Assembly: GCF_003857055.1 (NCBI RefSeq)
Contig: NZ_QGSZ01000222.1
Location: 1-58,686, forward strand
Length of the DNA: 58,686 nt
Source: Micromonospora inaquosa
GTDB taxonomy: Bacteria > Actinomycetota > Actinomycetes > Mycobacteriales > Micromonosporaceae
Direction of reading: 5' to 3'
Part shown: positions 1 through 8,105 of the stretch, piece by piece
Layout: each line of letters begins with the position of its first letter
How positions within the stretch are numbered: position 1 is the stretch's first letter
Notes under the pieces: generated by a model
Databases searched by the model: none
Told to the model about the DNA's origin: nothing
Seen by the model: only the letters and a program-made list of their open reading frames with translations
Position numbers and translations under genes: made by a program

Positions 1-3
1 CGG

Positions 4-792
4 TTAGGGGAGGGGCCAGGGGAGGGTTAATTCGCCTCGGCGCCAGCGGGTGGGGTTGTCGAGGACGGGCCAACCTGTTTCGCGGAGCTGGGCCACCGCC
101 CGCAGCCAGCGTTGGCGGGGGCCGAAGGTGGCGTACGGGGCGGCGGCCTGCCAGGCGTCGTCCAGGGCGCGGATGAGAGCGTGCACCGGCTCACCGGGGA
201 CGTTGCGGTGGATCAGCGCCTTGGGTAGCCGCTCGGCCAGTTCGGCGGGGCTGCCCAGTGTGGTGAGCTTCGCGGCCAGGGTCAGCGTCCGGGGGCCTTC
301 GGCGTCGATCAGCAGCCAGCTGGCGAGCCGCCCCAACTCGTCACACGTGCCCTCGACGAGCACTCCACCGGGGGCGAGCGCGGCGGTCATCGTGTGCCAG
401 GCTCCGGCCACCTCGCTCTCGTCGTACTGTCGCAGCACGTTGAACGCGCGGACCAGCACCGGCCGGAGCCCGGCCAACTCGAACCCACCTCGGGCGAACG
501 TCAGCCCGGGTGGGTCGGCGGCCGGCGCGGCGGCCGCCACCCGGGCCGCGTCGATCTCCAACCCGACCAGCCGTACGTCCGGGCGTACCCCGGCCGCGAG
601 TCGAGCACGCAGTTCCACCGCGGTCACCGGGGTAGCGCCGTAACCGAGGTCGACAACCAGCGGGTCGTCCGCTGCCAACAGCCGGTCGGCACAGCTGGCG
701 ACGATCCAGTTGTCCACCCGGCGGAGTCGGTTCGGGTTCGTCGTGCCGCGGGTGACCACGCCGAACGGCCGCCGCCGTGCCGCAGGGCTCAT
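4..792 (-). CDS. Class I SAM-dependent methyltransferase
   Basis: A 262-residue soluble protein. A motif I-like segment VVDLGYGATP (residues 46-55) followed by an acidic LVGLEID segment (about 76-82) gives the nucleotide-binding half of a class I methyltransferase fold; FNVLRQYDES (about 117-126) fits the motif IV region. The substrate is unknown, and the basic N-terminus could mean an RNA or protein target (inference). It lies one base downstream of the stop codon of the neighbouring dehydrogenase gene, so the two are almost certainly cotranscribed leftwards and translationally coupled. The stop codon is inside the window, so the gene is complete. Confidence 0.85.
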   Translation of the reverse strand: MSPAARRRPFGVVTRGTTNPNRLRRVDNWIVASCADRLLAADDPLVVDLGYGATPVTAVELRARLAAGVRPDVRLVGLEIDAARVAAAAPAADPPGLTFARGGFELAGLRPVLVRAFNVLRQYDESEVAGAWHTMTAALAPGGVLVEGTCDELGRLASWLLIDAEGPRTLTLAAKLTTLGSPAELAERLPKALIHRNVPGEPVHALIRALDDAWQAAAPYATFGPRQRWLRAVAQLRETGWPVLDNPTRWRRGELTLPWPLP

Positions 793-793
793 G

Positions 794-1558
794 TCAAGAG
801 ACTCGGTGCACCTTGTGCTGGGCGGCCTGCGCCCGTGGCCGGACCACCAGCCGGTCGACGTTGACGTGCTCCGGTCGGGTGGCGCACCAGGCGATGCAGT
901 CGGCGACGTCCTCGGCGACCAGTGGCCCCGGCACCCCGGCGTAGACGGCTGCCGCCCGTTCCGCGTCGCCCTCGAAGCGGACCAGCCCGAACTCGTCGGT
1001 CTTCACCATGCCCGGGTCGATCTCGATGACCCGCAGCGGCCGGCCGCACAGCTCCAGGCGGAGCGTGCCGGCGATGGCGGTCTGCGCGTGCTTCGCGGCC
1101 GTGTAGCCGCCCCCGCCCTCGTACACGGTCAGGCCGGCGGTGGAGGAGACCACCACGATGGTGCCGGAACCGGAGGCTTCCAGTGCCGGCAGCAGCGCCT
1201 GGGTGACCCGGAGGGTGCCGAGCACGTTCACGTCGTACATCCACTGCCAGTCGGCGACCGAGCCGGACTCCACCGGGTCCAGCCCTCGCGCTCCGCCAGC
1301 GTTGTTGACCAGGAGGGTGACCGGCCCGGGTGCCTGGGCGGCAGCCTCGGCCAGCCGGGCCACCGACTCGTCCGAGGTGATGTCGCAGGTCACCGCGGTC
1401 GCCTGCCCGCCGGCGGCGGTGATCTCAGCGACCAGGTCGGTGAGCCGTTCCGCGCGGCGGGCGGCGGCGAGCACGTGGAAGCCCTCGGCGGCGAGCCGGC
1501 GGGCGGTTGCCGCGCCGATCCCGCTGGACGCTCCGGTGACGATGGCGACTGAGGTCAT
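794..1558 (-). CDS. Short-chain dehydrogenase/reductase (SDR)
   Basis: A 254-residue classical SDR, the usual length for the family. Visible motifs are the Rossmann TGASSGIG (8-15), NNAG (85-88), catalytic Ser near 139 and the YTAAK active-site pair (Tyr152, Lys156). It should be a cytosolic NAD(P)-dependent oxidoreductase; Arg residues after the first strand (AAARRAERL) favour NADP (inference). The substrate cannot be read from sequence. It is the first gene of a two-gene leftward unit with the methyltransferase. Confidence 0.9.
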   Translation of the reverse strand: MTSVAIVTGASSGIGAATARRLAAEGFHVLAAARRAERLTDLVAEITAAGGQATAVTCDITSDESVARLAEAAAQAPGPVTLLVNNAGGARGLDPVESGSVADWQWMYDVNVLGTLRVTQALLPALEASGSGTIVVVSSTAGLTVYEGGGGYTAAKHAQTAIAGTLRLELCGRPLRVIEIDPGMVKTDEFGLVRFEGDAERAAAVYAGVPGPLVAEDVADCIAWCATRPEHVNVDRLVVRPRAQAAQHKVHRVS

Positions 1559-1759
1559 CCCGACATTGTCACAGTGGGCGTGCCAGCCGCCCCGACGGGG
1601 CGTGGGCCAGCCATTCGCGTCGTTCCGTGATGAGGTCCGTCACCCCGGGGGGCCGCGCCGGGGAATTTCCGAAGCCCGATGGGGAAGATGGCACCTGGCG
1701 TACAGGTTGACCGAGAAGCGCCGGTCGTGCGCGGCATCAACCGTGACGAAGGAGCGGAT

Positions 1760-3124
1760 GTGGCGGAAATGCACACCGGTGTCGGGCGTCAGCGAGGTGC
1801 CCAGCCGTGGCCCCGGCCTCGCCGCATCGCCACCCTGTCGGTGCACACCTCGCCTCTGCATCAGCCCGGCACGGGTGATGCCGGCGGCATGAACGTCTAC
1901 ATCCTCGAAGTGGCCCGGCGTCTCGCCGAGGCCAATGTGGAGGTGGAGATCTTCACCCGGGCGACCTCCGGTGACCTTCCCCCGGTGGTCGAGATGGCAC
2001 CCGGCGTGCAGGTCCGACACATCACCTCCGGCCCCCTGGAGGGGCTCACCAAGGAGGAGCTGCCCGGTCAGCTCTGCGCCTTCACGGCGGGGGTGTTGCG
2101 CGCTGAGGCCTCCCGCCCGCCCGGCCACTACGACCTGATCCACTCGCACTACTGGCTCTCCGGCCAGGTCGGCTGGCTGGCCAAGGAGCGCTGGGGGGTG
2201 CCGCTGGTGCACACCGCGCACACCCTTGCCAAGGTCAAGAACGCCCAGCTCGCGGCCGGTGACCGGCCGGAGCCAAAGGCCCGGGTCATCGGCGAGGAGC
2301 AGGTCGTCGCCGAGGCGGACCGGCTGGTCGCCAACACCCGGTTCGAGGCCAGTGACCTACTCGACCGGTACGACGCCGACCCGACCCGGGTGTCCGTCGT
2401 GCAGCCCGGCGTCGACCTGGCCCGGTTCCGGCCCGCGTCGGGCGACCGGGCCGCGGCCGCCCGCCAGGCCCGTCGCCGACTGGGGCTTCCGGTCGACGGG
2501 TACGTGGTTGCCTTCGTCGGTCGGATCCAGCCGCTCAAGGCCCCCGACGTGCTGATCCGCGCGGTCGCCGCGTTGCGGGAGCGCGATCCGGCCCTGGCTG
2601 ACCAGGTGACCGTGGTGATCTGTGGCGGGCCCAGCGGCAGTGGGCTGGACCGCCCGACCGCTCTGATCGAGTTGGCCGCCAAGCTCGGGGTCAGCGACGG
2701 GGTGCGGTTCCTGCCACCGCTCACCGGGGACGACCTTCCGGCCCTGTACCGGGCGGCGGATCTGGTCGCGGTGCCGTCGCACAACGAATCGTTCGGGCTG
2801 GTCGCCCTGGAGGCGCAGGCCTGCGGTACGCCGGTGCTGGCCGCCGCCGTCGGAGGGCTGGTCACCGCCGTACGGGATCAGGTCAGCGGGGTGCTGATCG
2901 ACGGGCACGACCCGGTCGACTGGGCCCGCACGCTGGGCAGCCTGCTGCCGAACCGGGCCCTCCGGTCGGTGCTGGCCCGAGGTGCCGAGCAGCACGCCCG
3001 GCATTTCTCCTGGGACCGTACGGTCGCCGGTCTGCTCGGGGTGTACGGCGAGGCGATCGCCGGGCACCGTGCGCGGCTCGCGGCCGACCTGGCGGGCGAC
3101 GCGGCACTCTCCTGTTCCTGGTGA
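1760..3124 (+). CDS. mshA: D-inositol-3-phosphate glycosyltransferase MshA
   Basis: First committed enzyme of mycothiol synthesis: it transfers GlcNAc from UDP-GlcNAc to 1D-myo-inositol 3-phosphate. The N-terminal signature [19 protein letters not shown] (about 27-45) is characteristic of MshA, and the C-terminal GT-B half carries [18 protein letters not shown] (about 340-357), including the EX7E motif of GT4 enzymes. I chose the GTG at 1760 (454 residues) because AAGGAG lies five bases upstream; the frame stays open further upstream but without a ribosome site, and ATG 1769 is an alternative. It is followed by a YbjN-family gene, the order found around mshA in mycobacteria. Confidence 0.95.
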   Translation: MAEMHTGVGRQRGAQPWPRPRRIATLSVHTSPLHQPGTGDAGGMNVYILEVARRLAEANVEVEIFTRATSGDLPPVVEMAPGVQVRHITSGPLEGLTKEELPGQLCAFTAGVLRAEASRPPGHYDLIHSHYWLSGQVGWLAKERWGVPLVHTAHTLAKVKNAQLAAGDRPEPKARVIGEEQVVAEADRLVANTRFEASDLLDRYDADPTRVSVVQPGVDLARFRPASGDRAAAARQARRRLGLPVDGYVVAFVGRIQPLKAPDVLIRAVAALRERDPALADQVTVVICGGPSGSGLDRPTALIELAAKLGVSDGVRFLPPLTGDDLPALYRAADLVAVPSHNESFGLVALEAQACGTPVLAAAVGGLVTAVRDQVSGVLIDGHDPVDWARTLGSLLPNRALRSVLARGAEQHARHFSWDRTVAGLLGVYGEAIAGHRARLAADLAGDAALSCSW

Positions 3125-3181
3125 CCGGGGGCGTCGGTCGTCACCCGGTGCGCGAGCCGGGTCGGTCGTAGAGTGGGTCCG

Positions 3182-3697
3182 GTGAGCCCGAAGAGCGATC
3201 TTGCGACCCTGATCGAGTCGGTCTGCGCCGAGCGGGACCTGGCCTGCGAGTCGACCGGCCCTGGCTCGTACGCGGTGACGCTGCCGGGCACCCACAAGCT
3301 CAAGACGGTCTGCAACCTGATCGTCGGCGAGCACGCGCTGCGGATCGAGGCGTTCGTGATGCGCCAGCCGGACGAGCGCCGTGAGGAGCTGTGGGCCTGG
3401 CTGTTGCAGCGCAACGCCCGGATGTACGGCGTCTCCTTCTCCACCGACGCGGTCGGCGACGTGTACCTGACCGGTCGGGTCAATCCGGCTGGCGTGGACG
3501 CCGACGAGTTGGACCGGCTGTTCGGCGCTGTTCTCACGTACGCCGACGAGTCGTTCGACACGATGCTGGAGATCGGCTTCGGCAGTTCGATCCGGCGCGA
3601 GTACGAGTGGCGGGTCAAGCGGGGCGAGTCGACCGTCAACCTGGCCGCCTTCGCCCACCTTTTCGAGCCCTCCGGCTCGGGCCCCGACGCAACCTGA
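3182..3697 (+). CDS. YbjN domain-containing protein
   Basis: A 171-residue acidic protein of the YbjN/sensory-transduction regulator type, matching the gene that follows mshA in mycobacteria (Rv0487 by position). Family members resemble type III secretion chaperone folds; the function is not established. Recognisable parts are the beta-rich KLKTVCNLIVGEHALRIEAFVMR segment, split here at residues of about 39-61, and the C-terminal EWRVKRGESTVNLAAFAHLF. GTG 3182 follows a TAGAGT box closely, so the message may be leaderless; GTG 3173 is the alternative start. No membrane segment or signal peptide is seen. Confidence 0.8.
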   Translation: MSPKSDLATLIESVCAERDLACESTGPGSYAVTLPGTHKLKTVCNLIVGEHALRIEAFVMRQPDERREELWAWLLQRNARMYGVSFSTDAVGDVYLTGRVNPAGVDADELDRLFGAVLTYADESFDTMLEIGFGSSIRREYEWRVKRGESTVNLAAFAHLFEPSGSGPDAT

Positions 3698-3731
3698 CGC
3701 GACCGCCCGCGCTCGTGCCCCCGCAGCGTGA

Positions 3732-3829
3732 TGGTGCTTGAACCAGGAAGTGCGTGCTGGATCCAGCACGGCGGACTGGCGGTGGTTCGGAGTGCTCCTG
3801 ACGGGTATGCCGCACCGCGCGGTGCGGCA
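3732..3829. other. Hairpin-rich leader upstream of the histone-like gene
   Basis: Three consecutive dyads lie between the YbjN gene and the histone-like gene: TGGT/ACCA (3732-3735, 3742-3745), an 18-base perfect palindrome CGTGCTGGATCCAGCACG (3753-3770) and a 22-base perfect palindrome (3808-3829, arms TGCCGCACC/GGTGCGGCA). The last could terminate the mshA-YbjN message, although no T tract follows. Their stacking suggests a structured leader or protein-binding sites. There is no coding signal. Confidence 0.55.
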
Positions 3830-3877
3830 AGGGACCCCCGCGCGCCGATGACGGAGTGCCAAGGAGCGGAGCGTCCC

Positions 3878-4936
3878 ATGGCTCAGCGGAACAGCTCAGG
3901 TCGCGGCGCGACTGCGACCAGGACGAAGCGACAGGCCGGCAACCAGACGCCGGGTACACCCGGAGTCTCCGAATCGGAGATCTCCCGGATGCGGGTGGAC
4001 GACATCCGCGGGCAACTGCGCAAACGCGGGGTCTCCGGGATCTCCGCTCTGCGCAAGCCAGAACTGGTGAAACAGTTGGTGCGCTCGATGCGGGCTGGCG
4101 CGGGTCGGAGCAGCACCGGCCCGTCGGGCCGGGCCACCGGCACCCGGGCGTCGGCGGGTCGTGCTGCCGCCACCAAGAAGTCGGCGGCCAGGCCGGCAGC
4201 GAGCCGCGCGAAGGCCGCGCCGGCCAACAAGAGCGCGCCGGCGAAGCGGGCCGCCGGGAAGAAGACGACAGCCGCCCGTAAGTCGACGGCTGCCAAGCAG
4301 ACGGCGGCGGCGAAGAAGACGACAGCCGCCAAGAAGACGGCGGCGAAGAAGACGACAGCGGCGACGTCGACTGCGGCGCGCAGGACAGCGACCGCCCGTA
4401 CGGCGCCCGCCCGCAAGGCGCCGGCGAAGAAGGCGCCAGCGAAGAAGGCACCGGCGCGGACGGCGGCGAAGCGCGCGGCACCGGCCCGGAGCGCGGCGGC
4501 GAAGCGCGCGGCACCGGCTAGGCGCACGTTGACGGCGTCGACCGGGGGTGGGACCACGGCCGGTGGGATCCGGACCGGACGGGGCACCGGCCGGTCGGTC
4601 CGCAGTTCGCAGGTGATCTCGTCGACCATGGACCGACCGGAGCGGCCGGGGCGGAGTCTGATCACGGCGAACCACGAGGTGATCAAGCGCTGGGCCCGGG
4701 ACCGCGGGGCGAAGCCGGCGACCATCGCCGGCACCGAGCGGGATGGCCGGGCGGGGGTGTTGACCTTCAACATTCCCGGATACCGGGAAAGCAGCCGGAT
4801 CCGCGAGATCACCTGGGATGAGTGGTTCTACACCTTTGACCTGCGGCGGCTGAACCTGATTTATCAGGAACAGTTGCGCGACGGTCGGCAGAGCAACTTC
4901 TTCCGGACCGAGTCACCCGATCGGGAAGACGGTTGA
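3878..4936 (+). CDS. Histone H1-like DNA-binding protein with Rho_N-type N-terminus
   Basis: A 352-residue, three-part protein. Residues about 36-70 (MRVDDIRGQLRKRGVSGIS then ALRKPELVKQL) look like a Rho-N/SAP-type helix-extension-helix module. Residues about 97-215 are Lys/Ala/Arg/Thr repeats (AAKKTTAAKK, KAPAKKAPAKK), typical of histone H1-like nucleoid proteins. Residues about 250-345 form a conserved globular domain with IKRWARDRGAKPATIAGT, ITWDEWFYTFDLRRLNLIYQE. It probably binds DNA or RNA and affects nucleoid structure (inference). ATG 3878 is chosen because AAGGAG stands upstream, though 11 bases away; ATG 3848 in frame is possible. Both flanks are full of hairpins. Confidence 0.8.
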   Translation: MAQRNSSGRGATATRTKRQAGNQTPGTPGVSESEISRMRVDDIRGQLRKRGVSGISALRKPELVKQLVRSMRAGAGRSSTGPSGRATGTRASAGRAAATKKSAARPAASRAKAAPANKSAPAKRAAGKKTTAARKSTAAKQTAAAKKTTAAKKTAAKKTTAATSTAARRTATARTAPARKAPAKKAPAKKAPARTAAKRAAPARSAAAKRAAPARRTLTASTGGGTTAGGIRTGRGTGRSVRSSQVISSTMDRPERPGRSLITANHEVIKRWARDRGAKPATIAGTERDGRAGVLTFNIPGYRESSRIREITWDEWFYTFDLRRLNLIYQEQLRDGRQSNFFRTESPDREDG

Positions 4937-5002
4937 GGTGTTTGCGGGAATGGGCGACGGGTAACCGGCTGTTGCCAACGGACGAGGCCGGAGCAGCGGA
5001 TA

Positions 5003-5175
5003 CTCGCCAGTTGTGACCGGCGAGACAGCGTTCTGGGTTGAATCCAGAATCCGGGCGAACTAGCTTTATTGCACCGCGCCACGTTTGGAAACGTTCGGGG
5101 GAGCGGCGGATCGATCAGATCCGCGCACCAGACGAGGCGCGAGGGGACGGGTGGATTAACCGTTGGGGGACGGTT
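5003..5175. ncRNA. Candidate structured non-coding RNA or regulatory array
   Basis: The 372-base gap after the histone-like gene holds no convincing ORF but five perfect hairpins in series: CTCGCC/GGCGAG (5003-5008, 5019-5024), TTCTGG/CCAGAA (5031-5036, 5044-5049), ACGTTTGGAAACGT (5081-5094), GCGGATC/GATCCGC (5106-5112, 5118-5124) and AACCGT/ACGGTT (5158-5163, 5170-5175). A strong UUCG-loop terminator follows at 5257-5290. An AT-richer patch (AACTAGCTTTATTG) lies near 5059-5072. The strand of transcription is unknown; the rightward direction would end at the terminator. I do not recognise an Rfam family. Confidence 0.4.
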
Positions 5176-5256
5176 CCCACCTGTTTGGACCGGCGGCGTG
5201 AGCGGGCGATGCTTACGGGGGTGAGTGTTGCCCGCCGCCGCCGGCCCCACCGGCGG

Positions 5257-5290
5257 GCGCCCACTATGACCTTCGGGTCATGGTGGGCGC
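5257..5290. terminator. UUCG-tetraloop hairpin terminator
   Basis: A 15-base stem (GCGCCCACTATGACC at 5257-5271 with GGTCATGGTGGGCGC at 5276-5290, one T-G wobble) closes on TTCG and is followed rightwards by TTTG. It sits between convergent units, 18 bases from the stop of the MFS gene, so it can act in both directions. Confidence 0.75.
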
Positions 5291-5308
5291 TTTGCCGTGC
5301 AACGCCAA

Positions 5309-6598
5309 TTACGCAGTCGGCACGCGGTCTGCGATTGTTGTCGGCTCCTGCCGGGCGGCCGCACGCAGTGCGGCGACGTGTCGTTCGCGGGGTGGCCCGG
5401 CCAGCAGATGCCCGAGCGCGGCCAGCAGACCCAACCCACCCACGATCAGCCAGTGCCGGTCGCCGAGGTGCTGGAGGCTCACCCCGCCGAGGGTGGGCGC
5501 GACGAACGCCGCGGCCGGGAAGGTCAGGTAGAAGACCGACTGGTAGCGCGCTCGTAGCTGTGGTGGTGCCAGGTCGGCGTTGATCTGCGCGTTGGGCGGG
5601 GCGGCGAGCATCGAGCCGACCGTCCAGACGACTGCGGCACCCAGGTAGATGGCCAGTTCGTCGGCGATGGCGAGCGCCCCGAAGCCGAGCGCCAGTAGCG
5701 CGGTGGAGGCGGCCAGCACGACGTCCTTGCGGTGCCGGTCGATCAGCCGGGGCACGAACAGTTGCCCGACCACGATCAGCGCGCCGCCGAGCGCCACCAC
5801 CAGCCCGTACGCCGATGGGCCCAGGCCGTCCGCGCGCATGGCCAGCGGCATGATCGTCGACGTCTGCATGGTGAGTACGGCCAGCACGAAGGTGAGCCCG
5901 ACGAAGATCAGGAAGGTGCGGTCGGTGAGCGCGGTGTGCAGTCCCGGCCGGCGGGCCCGAACGGGTGCCGCGCGGGTGGCGGGCGGCAGGTCGACCGCCG
6001 GCTGGGTCAGCCGCAGGGTTTCCGGCACCTTCCAGCCGATCACGGCGGCTGCGGTCAGGGTGGCACCCGCGTCGACCAGGAACAGCGCCGTGAAGCTCGC
6101 CTCGGCCAGGATGCCGGCGAGCAGCGAGGCGACCGCCATGCCCAGGTTGAACGCCCAGAACTGAAGGTTGAACGCGCGCGAGCGGCGCTCGGCGGGCACC
6201 ACGTCGACGATCGCCGCCACGAAGGCCGGGCTGGGCATCGAGTGCACCACGCCGATCAGCGCGGAGAGCACCGCGATCAGCAGCAGCGGTCGAGTGAAGG
6301 CGAGCGCCACCATCAGGCCGACGGTGGCCAGGTGCGCGGCGAGCAGGGTGGCCCGGCGTCCCCACTGGTCGGCGAGCACCCCGCCGAGCAGTACGCCGGC
6401 CGCCCCACCGGCCCCGTACGCGCCGACCACGGTGCCGGCCAGGCCTTCGCTCGCGCCGCGTACGTCGGTGAGGTAGAGCGAGAGGAACAGCATGGCGAAC
6501 GCGCCGGCCCGGTTGATCAACAGGCCGGCCCAGAGGTACCAGAAGGTGGCGGGGAGGCCGCCTGCGGTGTCGTGCCACCAGCGCCGCAGGGCGTACAC
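5309..6598 (-). CDS. MFS transporter (downstream paralogue)
   Basis: A 429-residue major facilitator protein with about 12 hydrophobic segments and the cytoplasmic loop motif GGVLADQWGRRATLL between TM2 and TM3. The N-terminus (DTAGGLPATFWYLWAGLLINRAG) is nearly the same as that of the adjacent MFS gene, so the two arose by tandem duplication. The type resembles drug or metabolite exporters; the substrate is unknown. The start is GTG 6598, preceded by GGGAGG. Palindromes upstream (6611-6650) suggest repression by a TetR- or MarR-like factor not encoded in this interval. Confidence 0.88.
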   Translation of the reverse strand: MYALRRWWHDTAGGLPATFWYLWAGLLINRAGAFAMLFLSLYLTDVRGASEGLAGTVVGAYGAGGAAGVLLGGVLADQWGRRATLLAAHLATVGLMVALAFTRPLLLIAVLSALIGVVHSMPSPAFVAAIVDVVPAERRSRAFNLQFWAFNLGMAVASLLAGILAEASFTALFLVDAGATLTAAAVIGWKVPETLRLTQPAVDLPPATRAAPVRARRPGLHTALTDRTFLIFVGLTFVLAVLTMQTSTIMPLAMRADGLGPSAYGLVVALGGALIVVGQLFVPRLIDRHRKDVVLAASTALLALGFGALAIADELAIYLGAAVVWTVGSMLAAPPNAQINADLAPPQLRARYQSVFYLTFPAAAFVAPTLGGVSLQHLGDRHWLIVGGLGLLAALGHLLAGPPRERHVAALRAAARQEPTTIADRVPTA

Positions 6599-6610
6599 CC
6601 GACCTCCCGA

Positions 6611-6650
6611 CAGTTCAGATTGTTAACTGTTTCCACTGCACAGTAGAAAC
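6611..6650 (-). promoter_or_regulatory. Double palindrome upstream of MFS gene (operator candidate)
   Basis: Two dyads share base 6629. The first is CAGTT-N9-AACTG (6611-6629). The second is a 22-base palindrome with one mismatch pair: GTTTC-N-ACTG-CA-CAGT-N-GAAAC (6629-6650). They lie 13-52 bases upstream of the GTG start of the leftward MFS gene, in the position of its promoter. The dyad size and symmetry are typical of dimeric repressors. Confidence 0.55.
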
Positions 6651-6672
6651 TCCCGCACCGTCGCGCCAGTCC

Positions 6673-7953
6673 TTACGCCTCGACGGGCTCCGGCGCACGA
6701 GAGGCGGTGGCCGGTGCCAGCGCTTCGCCTGCCCGGCGCAGCGCGACTGCCCGCCGCTCCCGGGCCGGCCCCGACACCAGGTGGGCGACCGCGGTCAGGA
6801 GGCCGAGCGCGGCGCAGCCGTACCAGAGCGCGTCATTGCCGACGTGCTCTCGCACCAGGCCACCGAGGATCGGCGCGCTGGCCCCGGCTATCTGCCACGA
6901 GAGGGAGAACACGCCCTGGTAGCGACCGCGTAGCTCGGCCGGCGAGAGCTCGGCGATCAGGGTGGAGTTGGAGGGCGAGTTGAGCATCTCGCCGACCGTC
7001 CAGATCAGCACGGTCAGCCCGTAGAACCAGGCGGTGCCGGCGAACGCGGTCAGCCCGAACCCCACGCCCATCACCACTGATGCCAGCGCGAGCACGTGCG
7101 AACGGCTGCGCCCCCGGATCAGTCGGGGTACGAAGAGTTGGCCGACCACGATGAGGATGCCGTTGAGCGCGATCACCGAGCCGTAGGTGGCCGGGCTCAG
7201 GCCGTCGTCTCCCATCGCGATCGGCAGCATCGAGATGTGCTGGAGGAACACCAGCGCGGCGAACAGGTTGAGGGCCACGAAGCCGAGGTAGACCCGGTCG
7301 GTGAGGATCGTGCGCAGGGCACCGCGCGGGGCGGTCTTCGTCGTGACGGCGGTGGTGGACCCGGCCTGTCGGGTCTCCGGCACCTTGATGAAGATGATCA
7401 GCGCGGTGATCAACATGGTGGCCGCGTCGACAACGAACAGCAGCAGGTAGTCGGCCTGTGCGGCGAGACCGGCGAGGACGGCGGCGCAGGCGAAGCCCAG
7501 GTTGATCGCCCAGTAGTTGAGCGAGAAGGCGCGCAGCCGGTCCTTCGCCGGCACCACGTCGATCATCATCGCCCCGAACGCCGGCCGGGCCGCCTCGGCG
7601 AACATGCCGAGCAGCAGCGCGCCCAGCGCCACCGCCCAGAGGTCCCGGGCCAGCCCGAGCGCGAGCATCATGGCCGCCGCGCCGACGTGCGCGGTCAGCA
7701 ACGTCGGTCGGCGGCCCCACCGGTCCGCGAGGGTGCCGCCGGCGGTCGTGCCGAACGCCCCGCCGACGCCCCAGAGGCCGATCACCAGGCCGGCCTGCGA
7801 GGCCGAGAAGCCACGTTCCTGGGTCAGGTAGATGGCGAGGAAGACCAGGACGAACGAGCCGAGCCGGTTGATCAGGGTGCCCGACCACAGGTACCAGAAG
7901 GTGGTCGGTAGGCCGCCGGTGGTGTCCCGGAACCAACTCCGCATCGTCCGCAT
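6673..7953 (-). CDS. MFS transporter (upstream paralogue)
   Basis: A 426-residue, 12-helix major facilitator protein with GGTLADRWGRRPTLL in the TM2-3 loop. Its N-terminus (DTTGGLPTTFWYLWSGTLINRLG) marks it as a paralogue of the gene downstream. I prefer ATG 7953 over the TTG at 7971 in the same frame. A TAGGGT -10-like box on the leftward strand (8003-8008) would give a leader of about 40 bases. It diverges from gpmA. The pair interrupts the mshA-gpmA order seen in mycobacteria, so it is probably a lineage-specific insertion. Confidence 0.87.
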   Translation of the reverse strand: MRTMRSWFRDTTGGLPTTFWYLWSGTLINRLGSFVLVFLAIYLTQERGFSASQAGLVIGLWGVGGAFGTTAGGTLADRWGRRPTLLTAHVGAAAMMLALGLARDLWAVALGALLLGMFAEAARPAFGAMMIDVVPAKDRLRAFSLNYWAINLGFACAAVLAGLAAQADYLLLFVVDAATMLITALIIFIKVPETRQAGSTTAVTTKTAPRGALRTILTDRVYLGFVALNLFAALVFLQHISMLPIAMGDDGLSPATYGSVIALNGILIVVGQLFVPRLIRGRSRSHVLALASVVMGVGFGLTAFAGTAWFYGLTVLIWTVGEMLNSPSNSTLIAELSPAELRGRYQGVFSLSWQIAGASAPILGGLVREHVGNDALWYGCAALGLLTAVAHLVSGPARERRAVALRRAGEALAPATASRAPEPVEA

Positions 7954-8105
7954 ATGGCGCCCCGCTTGCAAGTAATGACCGATGTGACTGACGTGCCTTA
8001 CAACCCTAGTGTTGGGCGGATCCGCTGGTCACCAGCTTTTTCACGTGGTGGTCGTCACGACGGCTGCCCGCGTGTCCCCGCAGCGGTTGAGGCAGGATGA
8101 TCCGC

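Noticed and set aside
5038..5583. A 181-codon plus-strand ORF starting in the hairpin region
   Set aside because: It runs through the UUCG terminator into the convergent MFS gene and its product is Arg-rich shadow sequence.
8024..8041. GCTGG-TCA-CCAGC followed by TTTTT, terminator-like
   Set aside because: It points rightwards between divergent genes, with no rightward gene upstream to terminate; the stem is only five pairs. A chance dyad or operator is as likely.
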